Translations under genes and position numbers: made by a program
Origin: UMGS172 sp045637775
Lineage (GTDB): Bacteria > Bacillota > Clostridia > Oscillospirales > Acutalibacteraceae
NCBI GenBank assembly: GCA_045637775.1
Contig: JAZUAC010000062.1
Coordinates: 1-64,000, forward strand
Length of the DNA: 64,000 nucleotides
Direction of reading: 5' to 3'
Part shown: in pieces, positions 1 to 7,444 of the stretch
Layout of the letters: every line of letters begins with the position of its first letter
Position numbering within the stretch: the first letter of the stretch is position 1
Notes under the pieces: generated by a model
Database searches by the model: none
What the model saw: only the letters and a program-made list of their open reading frames with translations
What the model was told of the DNA's origin: nothing

Positions 1-833
1 TTGGTGATACCTGCGGCGGTCTGTACCGGCAGAACATCGTTTTCGTGCCATGCCTTGCACTTTACAACCTTGGCATTCTCACGCCAATCCTGAATAATGG
101 CAGTACCGTTCTTGCACTGCATATAGAATCTGGGAAGTGCGATAAAGTTAAATGTACCAACCTCGATATAAGCGGTCTTACCGTCTGTGAACTTGATGGT
201 GAGCTTAAAGCCGTCGTCAACCTCGTCGGTGGTTATGTGGGTGCAGGTGCAGGAAACAGTGTCAATCTCACTTGTGATGAGGAACAACATCTGGTCGATA
301 AGATGCACACCCCAGTCAAGAATCATACCGCCGCCATAAGGCTTGTGGCATCTCCAGTCGGAAGGGATACCGCGAGAACCGTGGATTCTGGACTCGATGT
401 TGATAACCTCACCAATGTCGCCACCCTCGATGATTTTCTTCATACCAAGGAAGTCAACGTCCCAACGGCGGTTCTGGTGAACAGTGAACAATTTGCCTGA
501 CTCGTTAGCAGCGGCAATCATACGGTCAAGAGCCTTAACGCCCATTTCAACCGGCTTTTCGCAAACAACATTTTTGCCTGCCTTCAAAGAACGGACAACG
601 ATATCCTCATGAACATCGTTAGGTGTTGCACAAACAACAACATCCACATTAGGGTCGGCCAAAACGGCCTCAAAGGACTCATAAGTGTGGATACCCTTAC
701 TGCGGGCATACTCCATACGAGCTTCCTTAATATCATAAATACCTTGCAGGTTTACAACGTCGCTTTTAAGAGCGTGGTCGCCGTGCCAGCCACCCTGACC
801 GCCGAAACCTACGATTGCAATATTCTTTTTCAT
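1..833 (-). CDS. Gfo/Idh/MocA family NAD(P)-dependent oxidoreductase (partial, 3' end beyond window)
   Basis: The visible 277 residues begin with a Rossmann nucleotide-binding motif (IAVGFGGQGG-like segment near residue 5, read as NIAIVGFGGQGGWHG) and carry the family CEKP motif near residue 94, whose lysine is the usual catalytic lysine, and HQNRRW near residue 119. Such enzymes oxidise or reduce sugars or inositols with NAD(P) in the cytoplasm. The ATG at 833 has a strong site, AGAGAGG, eight bases upstream. The gene runs off the left edge, so its C-terminal domain is not seen. It lies downstream of two further oxidoreductases and a TIM-barrel isomerase on the same strand, which suggests one sugar or polyol catabolic locus; the substrate cannot be told. 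Confidence 0.9.
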   Translation of the reverse strand, partial: MKKNIAIVGFGGQGGWHGDHALKSDVVNLQGIYDIKEARMEYARSKGIHTYESFEAVLADPNVDVVVCATPNDVHEDIVVRSLKAGKNVVCEKPVEMGVKALDRMIAAANESGKLFTVHQNRRWDVDFLGMKKIIEGGDIGEVINIESRIHGSRGIPSDWRCHKPYGGGMILDWGVHLIDQMLFLITSEIDTVSCTCTHITTDEVDDGFKLTIKFTDGKTAYIEVGTFNFIALPRFYMQCKNGTAIIQDWRENAKVVKCKAWHENDVLPVQTAAGIT

Positions 834-903
834 GACAAATACCTCTCTTTTAGAGAAAACAGATTATGTACGTCCTTCACCCTCGTGCAGGTGTTGGGCG
901 GTG

Positions 904-927
904 TGTGCCTCCGTGTTGCCACGGAGG
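904..927 (+). terminator. Perfect hairpin between two oxidoreductase genes
   Basis: A 10-bp perfect stem (TGCCTCCGTG, loop TTGC, CACGGAGGCA) is followed on the plus strand by TTTTTTG. The flanking genes are on the minus strand, where no T-run follows the stem, so as a terminator it would act on plus-strand (antisense) transcription. On the minus strand it could stabilise the 3' end of the upstream message or lower downstream expression. Confidence 0.6.
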
Positions 928-945
928 CATTTTTTGAAATTAAAA

Positions 946-2112
946 TTAGACTTCGGGGATCTCGATTTCGATTTCCTTGCCAAGCTGGTTGGACTTTACG
1001 ATACCGTCGATAATAGCCTGGTTGTAGATGATTTCGCTCGAAGGAACGGTAGCAGTGCCACCCTCCTTGATAGAGTCAACAAAAGCACGGAGCTTCTGAG
1101 TGAAGAGCGGAACCTTGGTGGGGATAAGGGGAATCTGATACTGGATGTTCTTGCCTGCAACGGTCTTGTAAACGGTCAAAGGCTTGTCGAACTCACCATT
1201 CCAGCACTCGGTCGAGGGGATTCTCAAACCGCCCTTGGTACCAAGGATAAGTGCGTCACCGCAGGTATCCATGTGCATTGCCCAAGAAATTCTGAAGTCG
1301 AGGACGATGCCGCCTTCAAGACGAACGAAAGCTGCTGCAAAGTCATCAACACCGAACTTCTCTGCATACTCGGGGTGGTTGGTGTTAACATAGTTAGAGT
1401 AGTTGGGGTCGGTTCCGAAGAAGTTGGACATATAACCGGTAACGGTCAACGGCTTGGGATAGCCAACTGCTTTAAGGAGCATATCAAGAGAGTAAGAACC
1501 GATGTCACCAACAGCACCGATACCGCCGGTCTCCTCCTCGATGAAGGTGGTGCCGAAGGGAGTGGGGATACCGGTACGGCGTCCGCCACCTGCCTGGAGG
1601 TAGTAAACCTGACCAAGTTCGCCGGAGTCAACGATCTTCTTGATCATCTTCATGTTCTCACTCATTCTGGGCTGGAAGCCGATGGTGAGGATCTTGCCGG
1701 ACTTCTTCTCGGCCTTCATAACTTCAATAGCTTCATCCAAAGTTACGGTGAAGGGCTTTTCGAGCATTACGTTAACGCCGTGCTCCAAAGCATAGATAGC
1801 GGGAGCTGCATGCTGGCAGTTGTAAGTACAGATAGAAACACCGTCGATGTCCTTTTCAGCATCGATGAGTTCCTTGTCGCTGTTGTAGAAGTTAATCTTA
1901 TCAACATCGAAGCCATACTTTGCGGCAAATTTCTTTGCCTTGCCGGGAACGATATCAGCCATGGCAACAACCTCAACGTCAGGCATATCTCTATATACTA
2001 CTGCGTGAGATTCTGCGATCCAACCGGTACCGATAATACCGATTTTAACCTTTTTACTAAGGTCAATTTCTTTTACTTCCTGGTTTTCTTTGAAAGCGTC
2101 TAAGCCTGCCAT
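946..2112 (-). CDS. Gfo/Idh/MocA family oxidoreductase, copy B
   Basis: This 388-residue protein has the Rossmann motif GIIGTGWIAESH near residue 25 and LEKPF near residue 117, then the C-terminal alpha/beta domain of the family with GGGRRTGIP and GDIGSYSLDM. The start at 2112 has AGGAGG at good spacing. It is a close paralogue of the next upstream gene: both share FTVTLDEAIEVMKAEKKSG and end in similar EIPE(V/I) tails, so they arose by tandem duplication. The sequence shows an NAD(P)-dependent dehydrogenase of a sugar or cyclitol; the exact substrate is unknown. It is likely cotranscribed with its neighbours. Confidence 0.93.
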   Translation of the reverse strand: MAGLDAFKENQEVKEIDLSKKVKIGIIGTGWIAESHAVVYRDMPDVEVVAMADIVPGKAKKFAAKYGFDVDKINFYNSDKELIDAEKDIDGVSICTYNCQHAAPAIYALEHGVNVMLEKPFTVTLDEAIEVMKAEKKSGKILTIGFQPRMSENMKMIKKIVDSGELGQVYYLQAGGGRRTGIPTPFGTTFIEEETGGIGAVGDIGSYSLDMLLKAVGYPKPLTVTGYMSNFFGTDPNYSNYVNTNHPEYAEKFGVDDFAAAFVRLEGGIVLDFRISWAMHMDTCGDALILGTKGGLRIPSTECWNGEFDKPLTVYKTVAGKNIQYQIPLIPTKVPLFTQKLRAFVDSIKEGGTATVPSSEIIYNQAIIDGIVKSNQLGKEIEIEIPEV

Positions 2113-2181
2113 AGAAAAAACCTCCTAAAAAATAATTTTAAAACTTAATATTCTAAAACCGAAAAGTTACTTTGCGGTATT

Positions 2182-3369
2182 TTAGATTTCGGGGATTTCA
2201 ACCTCAACCTCGCGACCGAGCTTGGAAGAACGGTTGATACCGTCCAAAATTGCCTGATTGTAGATAATCTGGCTGGTGGGAACGGGAGCCTCTTTACCAT
2301 TGATGCAAGCATCAAGGAAGGAACGAATCTTTCTGTTCCAGAGATCATCGGTCTTGGGCAACAGAGGAACTTCGGTCTGGGTGGGAACGCCTGCAACATC
2401 GTGATAGATGGTCATAGGCTTGGTGAAGGTTCCGTTCCAGCAATCGGTAGAAGGAACTCTCAACGAACCCTTGGTACCCATGATAATGGTGTCACCGGGA
2501 GTGTCAAGATGCATATACCATGCAATTCTGAAGTCGAGGATGATGCCGCCCTCAAGACGGATGTAAGCCGAAGCAAAGTCATCAACAGAGAACTTCTTGG
2601 CACATTCGGGCTTACCAACCTTGGCATAAGCCTCGGGGGTGGTTCCGAAATAGTCGGTAGCAGTACCGGTAACGGTCAAAGGCTTGGGGTTGCCCAAAGC
2701 GTTCATAACAAGGTCAATAGAGTAGCAACCAATGTCACCCAAAGCACCAAGACCTGCCTTATCACCTTCGATGAAGGTTTCGGACCAAGATACGGGGATA
2801 CCGTGACGACGGCCACCGCCGGTCTGAACATAGTAAACTCTACCAAGTTCGCCCGACTCAACAATCTTCTTGATCATCTGCATATTGGCGTCAAATCTGG
2901 GCTGGAAGCCAACCGATACGATCTTGCCGGACTTCTTCTCGGCTTTCATAACCTCAATAGCCTCGTCCAAGGTTACGGTGAAGGGCTTTTCAAGAAGAAC
3001 GTTAAGACCGTGCTCCAAAGCATAAATGGTACATTCGGCATGGGTGCAGTTATAGGTACAAACCGATACAGCATCCATAGGAACGGTGTCGATCATTTCC
3101 TTGTAATCGGTGAAGAACTTTGCGTTAGCAACCATCTCGGCGTTGCCAAACTTTTCAACGCAGGTAGCAAACTTTGCTTCTGCTTTGCCTTCGATAAGGT
3201 CACAACCTGCAACGATCTCAACATCGGGCTGCTTCATATAAGCAGCAATGTGGCTGGACGAAATACCGCCGCAACCGATGATACCGATACGCATCTTCTT
3301 GCCGGTGCTTACAACTGCTTCCTCAACCTGATTAGAGGAAAAATCATTCATATCGATTTCTTTTGCCAT
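2182..3369 (-). CDS. Gfo/Idh/MocA family oxidoreductase, copy A
   Basis: The 395-residue product shows GIIGCGGISSSH near residue 28 (dinucleotide binding) and LLEKPF near residue 120 (catalytic lysine), followed by a full-length C-terminal substrate domain. The start has AAGGAG eight bases upstream. About 25 extra residues precede the Rossmann fold, as in copy B, a feature the partial third gene lacks. Two near-identical enzymes side by side suggest either two steps on related intermediates or different stereospecificity in one pathway, as seen in inositol or keto-sugar epimerising routes. That is inference; no substrate residue is diagnostic by eye. Confidence 0.93.
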   Translation of the reverse strand: MAKEIDMNDFSSNQVEEAVVSTGKKMRIGIIGCGGISSSHIAAYMKQPDVEIVAGCDLIEGKAEAKFATCVEKFGNAEMVANAKFFTDYKEMIDTVPMDAVSVCTYNCTHAECTIYALEHGLNVLLEKPFTVTLDEAIEVMKAEKKSGKIVSVGFQPRFDANMQMIKKIVESGELGRVYYVQTGGGRRHGIPVSWSETFIEGDKAGLGALGDIGCYSIDLVMNALGNPKPLTVTGTATDYFGTTPEAYAKVGKPECAKKFSVDDFASAYIRLEGGIILDFRIAWYMHLDTPGDTIIMGTKGSLRVPSTDCWNGTFTKPMTIYHDVAGVPTQTEVPLLPKTDDLWNRKIRSFLDACINGKEAPVPTSQIIYNQAILDGINRSSKLGREVEVEIPEI

Positions 3370-3428
3370 GGTTATCTACTCCTTTTTATAAAAAGAATAT
3401 ATCTTTAAATTTCAATTAAAGAACTAAA

Positions 3429-4250
3429 TTAGAGGGACTTGATGTAGTCAATACTCATCTTAGCGCATTCCATCGGAGTCTTATCAAGAGCGGGCTCATC
3501 CTGCTCTACGATAATGGCCTCGGCACCTGCGGCTTCTGCTGCTGCAATGATAGCGGCAACATCCTGAACGCCGTAGCCGACAGGACGGAGCTCAAACTTA
3601 ACTGCAGGCTCTTCTGTGGCTTCCTCAGTTGTACCGCCACCGATAAGTCCGTACATATTGGCAGATTTCTGACCAACAAAGTCCTTAATGTGAACCAAAG
3701 GTGCACGGCCGGTGTACTTCTTAACATATTCAGCAGGATTCTCGCCACCAACATTTGCCCAGCAGGTATCAATCTCAGTCTGAAGCTCATCGGGAGTGGT
3801 GTCTGCATAAAGAATATCAAGCTTGTTTTTGCCGTCAACCTTTACGAATTCAAAATCGTGGTTGTGATAGCCAAGCTTCATGCCATACTTCTTAAGCTCT
3901 GCAGAGATAACTTTGATATCCTCAAGCAACTTATCGTACTTGGGGCCGCCGGGGAGTGACTCGCCGTTCATCCAGGGAATAACGATATACTTGCAACCGA
4001 TATCGGCATAGGTCTTTACAACACCCTCAATGTCTGCAAGAATCTGGGTGGGAGCGACATGAGCCGAAATAGGTGTTACACCTGCTTCTGCACAGATAGC
4101 TTTAACCTCTTCTGCGGTGTGGCCGAAAAGACCTGCAAACTCAACCTGGTTATAGCCCATTTCTGCAACTGCCTTGATGGTGCCTGCAAAATCCTTTTCC
4201 ATTGCGCCTCTAACGGAATAAAGCTGAAGTCCGATAGGTAATTTTGTCAT
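3429..4250 (-). CDS. Sugar phosphate isomerase/epimerase family TIM barrel (IolE-like)
   Basis: This 273-residue protein matches the xylose-isomerase-like TIM-barrel family (AP endonuclease 2 superfamily). Visible family features are IGLQLYSVR at the N-terminus, GYHNHDFEF near residue 150 with metal-binding histidines, LVHIKDF near residue 205 and VEQDEP near residue 247, which usually supply divalent-metal ligands. It is the first gene of the minus-strand locus, 59 bases upstream of copy A, with GGAGG before the ATG. Together with the oxidoreductases it suggests conversion of a keto-sugar or inositol intermediate. The promoter overlaps that of the divergent AraC gene. Confidence 0.88.
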   Translation of the reverse strand: MTKLPIGLQLYSVRGAMEKDFAGTIKAVAEMGYNQVEFAGLFGHTAEEVKAICAEAGVTPISAHVAPTQILADIEGVVKTYADIGCKYIVIPWMNGESLPGGPKYDKLLEDIKVISAELKKYGMKLGYHNHDFEFVKVDGKNKLDILYADTTPDELQTEIDTCWANVGGENPAEYVKKYTGRAPLVHIKDFVGQKSANMYGLIGGGTTEEATEEPAVKFELRPVGYGVQDVAAIIAAAEAAGAEAIIVEQDEPALDKTPMECAKMSIDYIKSL

Positions 4251-4433
4251 AATAATTTCCTCCTTGAATAGAGAATAAATTTATATTGCCAAACAGTGTG
4301 AAACTATTTTTTGAGTTCCTTCAATCTGTCTATGCACTAATCAAAAGCCGAAATTAAAAAGTGGAATAAAGTTGAACAGCAACAGGCAAACTCATAAAAA
4401 TCACCCAATCCTCACAGTAACGGCATTTTATAC

Positions 4434-4466
4434 TTGTATTTTACATTAAAATACTGTACAATACAA
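4434..4466. promoter_or_regulatory. Completely overlapping divergent promoters in an inverted repeat
   Basis: Plus strand: TTGTAT (4434-4439), 17 bases, TACAAT (4457-4462). Minus strand: TTGTAT (4466-4461), 17 bases, TAAAAT (4443-4438). The two -35 boxes lie in the arms of a perfect 9-bp inverted repeat, ACTTGTATT (4432-4440) and AATACAAGT (4460-4468). A second perfect palindrome, GTATTTTA-CAT-TAAAATAC, fills 4436-4454. Each -10 overlaps the other promoter's -35, so the polymerases would exclude each other. Confidence 0.7.
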
Positions 4467-4530
4467 GTCATAAAGAGAAAAAAAGTAGACAAATATTGCA
4501 CTCATTATTTGTTGAAAAAGAGGAAAAGCT

Positions 4531-5337
4531 ATGTATTTTCATTTCGAAACAAAGAAATCGGCATATGAGGCTCGCGGTGGTGACCAGCTTGCACCCACAC
4601 CACACCTGCACAGCCACATTGAAATAGTGCTGACCAAATCGGGGACTACTATTGCCGTCGCCGACTCTGCCGAGGTTAAGGTTGAGGCTGGCGATCTGTT
4701 CATAGCGTTCCCCAACCAAGTGCATTATTACATTGATAAGCAACGTCCCGTCGATCACAAAATAGCCATCGTTTCACCCGATATGTGTCCCGAGTTCAGC
4801 CGAATTTTCAAGTCGATGGTGCCAAAAATTCCGTTGGTGAAAAACGCCATCCAAAACCCTCGCATAGTAGGTGCTTTGGAGAATATGGTGCAGTGCAAAC
4901 GGGATCAAGGCGAATACTCCGAAACCGAAGCCAAGGGCTGTATGCTGATACTTATGAGTGAACTTTTCCGAAGTATTGAGCTGCAGGAAAAAGAATCCTG
5001 CGATAACGACCTTGTTAAGGATATTATTACCTATTGTTATGAGAATTACGACGGTGATATAAGCCTGCAAGCCATTGCCGACGAGCTGCACATCAGCCGA
5101 TGCTATATCTCACGTATTTTCAGCCGTCGTTTGCACATCAGTTTTAACGATTATATCAATTCGTTGCGCATCAGAAGTGCCTGCGAGATGCTCAAAAACA
5201 CCAACACCTCGGTCACCGAGGTGGCACACGCGGTAGGTTACAATTCGGTGCGAACCTTTGACCGAGTGTTTTTAAATGCCCGCGGAATGACCCCCAAAGA
5301 ATACCGCCAAAAGGCATTTGAAAAGAAGAAGCAATAA
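4531..5337 (+). CDS. AraC family transcriptional regulator (cupin plus AraC HTH)
   Basis: The 268-residue protein has an N-terminal cupin-like sensor domain (HLHSHIEIVL, then AGDLFIAFPNQVHYY) and a C-terminal pair of AraC helix-turn-helices (ISLQAIADELHISRCYISRI and VTEVAHAVGYNSVRTFDRVF, followed by MTPKEYR). It should bind a sugar-type ligand and act at DNA near its own gene. AGAGGA precedes the ATG. It is divergent from the isomerase/oxidoreductase locus and is its probable regulator; the shared overlapping promoter region supports this. Whether it activates or represses cannot be read from the sequence. Confidence 0.93.
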   Translation: MYFHFETKKSAYEARGGDQLAPTPHLHSHIEIVLTKSGTTIAVADSAEVKVEAGDLFIAFPNQVHYYIDKQRPVDHKIAIVSPDMCPEFSRIFKSMVPKIPLVKNAIQNPRIVGALENMVQCKRDQGEYSETEAKGCMLILMSELFRSIELQEKESCDNDLVKDIITYCYENYDGDISLQAIADELHISRCYISRIFSRRLHISFNDYINSLRIRSACEMLKNTNTSVTEVAHAVGYNSVRTFDRVFLNARGMTPKEYRQKAFEKKKQ

Positions 5338-5679
5338 TGGAAAAGAAATTACCTATAAGAAAACGAAACCGTTTGCAAAATTATGATTACAGTTCATGCG
5401 GTGCGTATTTTATAACAGTATGCACAAAGGATAGAAAATGTTTGTTTTGGTCGAAGGATGCATTTGATTTTGTAGGGGATGATATCCTCCCCTACAAGCA
5501 GCATGACTGCTGTTGGGCAAATGAAACGGTATGTTTCAAAAAGAATTGGCACTGCAATTTGGCAAGGGTCGTTTCACGACTATGTAATACGTGACCGAAA
5601 CGATTATGAGAAGATAGCCAAATATATGTATGAAAATCCGATAAAGTGGAAATTGGATTGTTTTTACACCGAAGAGTAA
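5337..5679 (+). pseudogene. REP-associated tyrosine transposase (RAYT, IS200-like) remnant
   Basis: The first frame (from 5337) reads KRNRLQNYDYSSCGAYFITV, then CTKDRKCLFW, the N-terminus typical of RAYT (Y1_Tnp) proteins of gut Firmicutes. A second frame resumes near 5510 with QMKRYVSKRIGTAIWQ, SFHDYVIRDRNDYEKI and NPIKWKLDCFY, its C-terminus. The middle of the protein, which should hold the HUH metal-binding histidines, is gone and the frame is broken, so it is not an active transposase; the GY/RY tyrosine region is still visible. A palindromic repeat sits at the junction. The first ATG overlaps the AraC stop codon. Confidence 0.82.
5471..5496. repeat. Palindromic TGTAGGG...CCCTACA element inside the RAYT remnant
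   Basis: The 26-base element begins TGTAGGGGATGATATC and ends CTCCCCTACA, an imperfect palindrome with the same constant ends as the cluster at 18974-19344. In the first reading frame it is translated as VGDDILPY. Its presence inside a transposase gene of the type linked to such palindromes is informative about the family relationship. Confidence 0.75.
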
Positions 5680-5685
5680 GCATAA

Positions 5686-5722
5686 AAAGCCAACGCATAA
5701 GGGAAACTTATGCGTTGGCTTT
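5686..5722. terminator. Strong bidirectional hairpin
   Basis: A perfect 16-bp stem, AAAGCCAACGCATAAG, loop GGAAA, and its complement, with A-rich and T-rich flanks. It separates the RAYT remnant (plus) from the convergent small SHOCT gene (minus). The outer 12 bases of each arm are identical to the terminator at 37069-37096. Confidence 0.85.
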
Positions 5723-5756
5723 AAAATTTCGGTGATTATATGTTGCATTTAACACA

Positions 5757-5960
5757 TTAAAGCCTGTTAATGATTTGTTCTCGACGAGCATTGTATTCCT
5801 CGATCGAAATCATACCGTTATCAAGCATATCCTTAAGCGTGCGTAATTCTTGTTCGGGAGTTAGGGTGTTGGTCTTTTTGTTTTGTTTGGAAGATACCAA
5901 ATAAACAATTATGCCAATTACAACGCAAATAATTATTAAAGGTATAAGAATAAGAAGCAT
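5757..5960 (-). CDS. Small membrane protein with SHOCT domain
   Basis: The 67-residue product has one N-terminal membrane helix (residues 2-22, LILIPLIIICVVIGIIVYLV) and a C-terminal SHOCT motif (LRTLKDMLDNGMISIEEYNA, then RREQIINRL). SHOCT is a short helical domain found at the ends of many membrane proteins, thought to mediate oligomerisation; its biochemical role is not settled. AAGGAG precedes the ATG. It follows a second SHOCT gene by 14 bases and is likely cotranscribed with it. No specific function can be assigned. Confidence 0.85.
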   Translation of the reverse strand: MLLILIPLIIICVVIGIIVYLVSSKQNKKTNTLTPEQELRTLKDMLDNGMISIEEYNARREQIINRL

Positions 5961-5974
5961 AGTTTTATCTCCTT

Positions 5975-6337
5975 TTATTGGATGTTAGCGTTGCGGTTAG
6001 TTGCAGCACGCTGATATTCTTCCTCTGTAATAAGTCCTCCGGCACGAAGCTTTTCCAGTTGGGTAATTCTATCGCAGTCAATCTTTTGTTGGGTTGCAGA
6101 TTTAATTGAATCACCACGAGTGTTACGCTCAATATCAGTAAGTTTGTCAATAATTTCGCCAAAACCGTATGTAAACCATGAGGTTATCCATGCTACTAAA
6201 GGACCGCCTATGATCAAGAGTATACCGATGGGATCTTCCGTTGCAAGGATAACACCGCCGATTACCGAAGGAATGGCTATGATAAGAAATGTGACGACAG
6301 CAAGAGCTTTGATTTTTTTGCCGATGTTACTGTACAT
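5975..6337 (-). CDS. Membrane protein with C-terminal SHOCT-like motif
   Basis: I start this 120-residue protein at the ATG at 6337 because GGGGAGG lies just upstream; the longer frame to 6352 would begin inside that site. It has two hydrophobic helices (about residues 12-32 and 38-60) and a C-terminal SHOCT-like segment (ITQLEKLRAGGLITEEEYQR). It is paired with the smaller SHOCT gene downstream. Immediately upstream is an intrinsic terminator ending a structured RNA, so this gene could be expressed by readthrough or antitermination from the promoter at 6536-6564. Function unknown. Confidence 0.82.
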   Translation of the reverse strand: MYSNIGKKIKALAVVTFLIIAIPSVIGGVILATEDPIGILLIIGGPLVAWITSWFTYGFGEIIDKLTDIERNTRGDSIKSATQQKIDCDRITQLEKLRAGGLITEEEYQRAATNRNANIQ

Positions 6338-6357
6338 AAAATACCTCCCCAAAAATT

Positions 6358-6391
6358 AAAAAAAGTGTGTGCCGCCGAAGCTACACACACA
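6358..6391 (-). terminator. Intrinsic terminator ending the structured RNA
   Basis: On the minus strand: GTGTGTGTAGC, loop TTCG, GCGGCACACAC, then seven T. It lies only about 20 bases upstream of the SHOCT gene start, so it either ends an independent RNA or acts as an attenuator. Confidence 0.82.
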
Positions 6392-6530
6392 CCGAAAAAT
6401 GCAGACCTCGATCAGCTACCACACCAAATCGTTGTTCATCACACAAGAATGCGAAAACAAAGCCCGCACTTTTACCTAAATAAAAATGCCGCCCTTGTAT
6501 AATGAACAAAATATTGAATTTGGTGTGGTA
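6358..6530 (-). ncRNA. Structured RNA of about 173 nt (6S-like rod or regulatory leader), unassigned
   Basis: A near-consensus promoter predicts a start at about 6530. From exactly there the RNA can form a perfect 13-bp closing stem (6518-6530 with 6417-6429, TACCACACCAAAT), an asymmetric internal loop, a second 16-bp stem with G-U pairs (6494-6509 with 6432-6447), an 18-nt one-sided bulge, and an apical hairpin (6482-6489 with 6466-6473). About 25 nt later comes a TTCG-loop intrinsic terminator. The general shape resembles 6S RNA, but I recognise no diagnostic sequence; alternatively it is a terminator-controlled leader of the SHOCT gene whose GGGGAGG follows the T-run. No ORF of note lies inside. 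Confidence 0.65.
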
Positions 6531-6535
6531 ACTTT

Positions 6536-6564
6536 ATTATATCATCGCTGAACTTTAAAATCAA
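6536..6564 (-). promoter_or_regulatory. Sigma-A type promoter of the structured RNA
   Basis: Minus strand TTGATT (6564-6559), 17-base spacer, TATAAT (6541-6536). The predicted start, six to seven bases on, coincides with the first base of the long closing stem. Confidence 0.8.
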
Positions 6565-6591
6565 GAAATATCAGCAAATCGTTTAGTGGAT

Positions 6592-6629
6592 AAAAATAAG
6601 CCATCTCACATTTTACTGCGAGATAGCTT
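6592..6629 (-). terminator. Terminator of the histidine operon
   Basis: On the minus strand AAGCTATCTCGC, an 8-base loop and GTGAGATGGCTT form a 12-bp stem with G-U pairs, followed by ATTTTTA. It begins 9 bases after the hisK stop. Confidence 0.85.
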
Positions 6630-6637
6630 ATTTGTTT

Positions 6638-7444
6638 TTAAAATTCTTCGGCTTGCCAACCGTTTTGGGTTAGGATATAGCGCTCGGTAAAGCCACATTC
6701 TTTGGCAATCTTTATTGCGGTGTCGAGGTGGTCGCCAAGCCAATCCTTGTTATGGCAATCACCGTTTATGACGATTTTTCCGCCCAAGCGGTTTATTTCC
6801 TTCAAAATAAACGGGTCGGGATATGGCGCGGTGCGGTATCCGCGGGTCATGGCACCAACATTGATTTCAAAAAATCTGCCATACGGCACAAGTGCCCTTA
6901 CCGCCTTCAAAGCCGCGTTCCTATATCGGTCGGTCAAAACTCTTGGATGGGTTTCAAAAAACTTTGAAACAAGGTCAATATGACCGATAATATCGCAATC
7001 TGTTTTGTTGACAATATCCTCTACCAACTCGAAATATTCCTCGGCAAAGCTCTCAAAATCACCGTCATACAGGTCATCCAACACGGTTTGCAAACCCTCG
7101 GGGTCAAGGTCAACAGGGTAAAGCCAGCCGTTTTTTTGAATGTTGTGCACCGAGCCGATGATGTAATCATAACCGTCTCCGTAAGGCTCGGAGTAATAGT
7201 CCTGCTCAAGCCCTAAAAAGATGTCGATTTTATCTTTGAATTCCTCTTTCAAGGCGGTCACTTCGGCTTTGTACTGTTTTGTGCCTTCGGGTGTCATACT
7301 GTAAGGTTCAACCGAAGGGTCATAAGAGTGACCCGAAAACCCGAAGATTTGGAAGCCGCGTTTTACGGCTTCCTCCACCATTTCACGCGGTGTGTCGTTA
7401 CCGTCGCAAAAATTGGTGTGGGTGTGAAGATCAATCGTTGTCAC
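6638..7444 (-). CDS. hisK: Histidinol-phosphatase, PHP family
   Basis: A 268-residue PHP-domain phosphoesterase: the N-terminal metal motif TIDLHTHTNFCDGND, FGFSGH, GLEQDYY, IGSVH and DIIGHIDLVSKF are typical of HisK/HisJ. It hydrolyses L-histidinol phosphate to histidinol in the cytoplasm. I choose the GTG at 7444, which has AGGAG upstream and gives the usual start just before the LHTHT motif; the frame extends further to 7483 but that would be an unsupported extension inside hisIE. It overlaps the hisIE stop by 14 bases and is the last gene of the operon, supplying the step that hisB lacks here. Confidence 0.9.
   Translation of the reverse strand: MTTIDLHTHTNFCDGNDTPREMVEEAVKRGFQIFGFSGHSYDPSVEPYSMTPEGTKQYKAEVTALKEEFKDKIDIFLGLEQDYYSEPYGDGYDYIIGSVHNIQKNGWLYPVDLDPEGLQTVLDDLYDGDFESFAEEYFELVEDIVNKTDCDIIGHIDLVSKFFETHPRVLTDRYRNAALKAVRALVPYGRFFEINVGAMTRGYRTAPYPDPFILKEINRLGGKIVINGDCHNKDWLGDHLDTAIKIAKECGFTERYILTQNGWQAEEF

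Noticed and set aside
832..3408. Long plus-strand frames of 423 and 335 codons at 832-2103 and 2401-3408
   Set aside because: They are mirror frames of the two minus-strand dehydrogenases, which have full family motifs and ribosome sites; the plus frames have neither.
6358..6530. Naming the RNA as 6S (ssrS)
   Set aside because: Only the outline fits; without a covariance search or pRNA template evidence the name is not justified.
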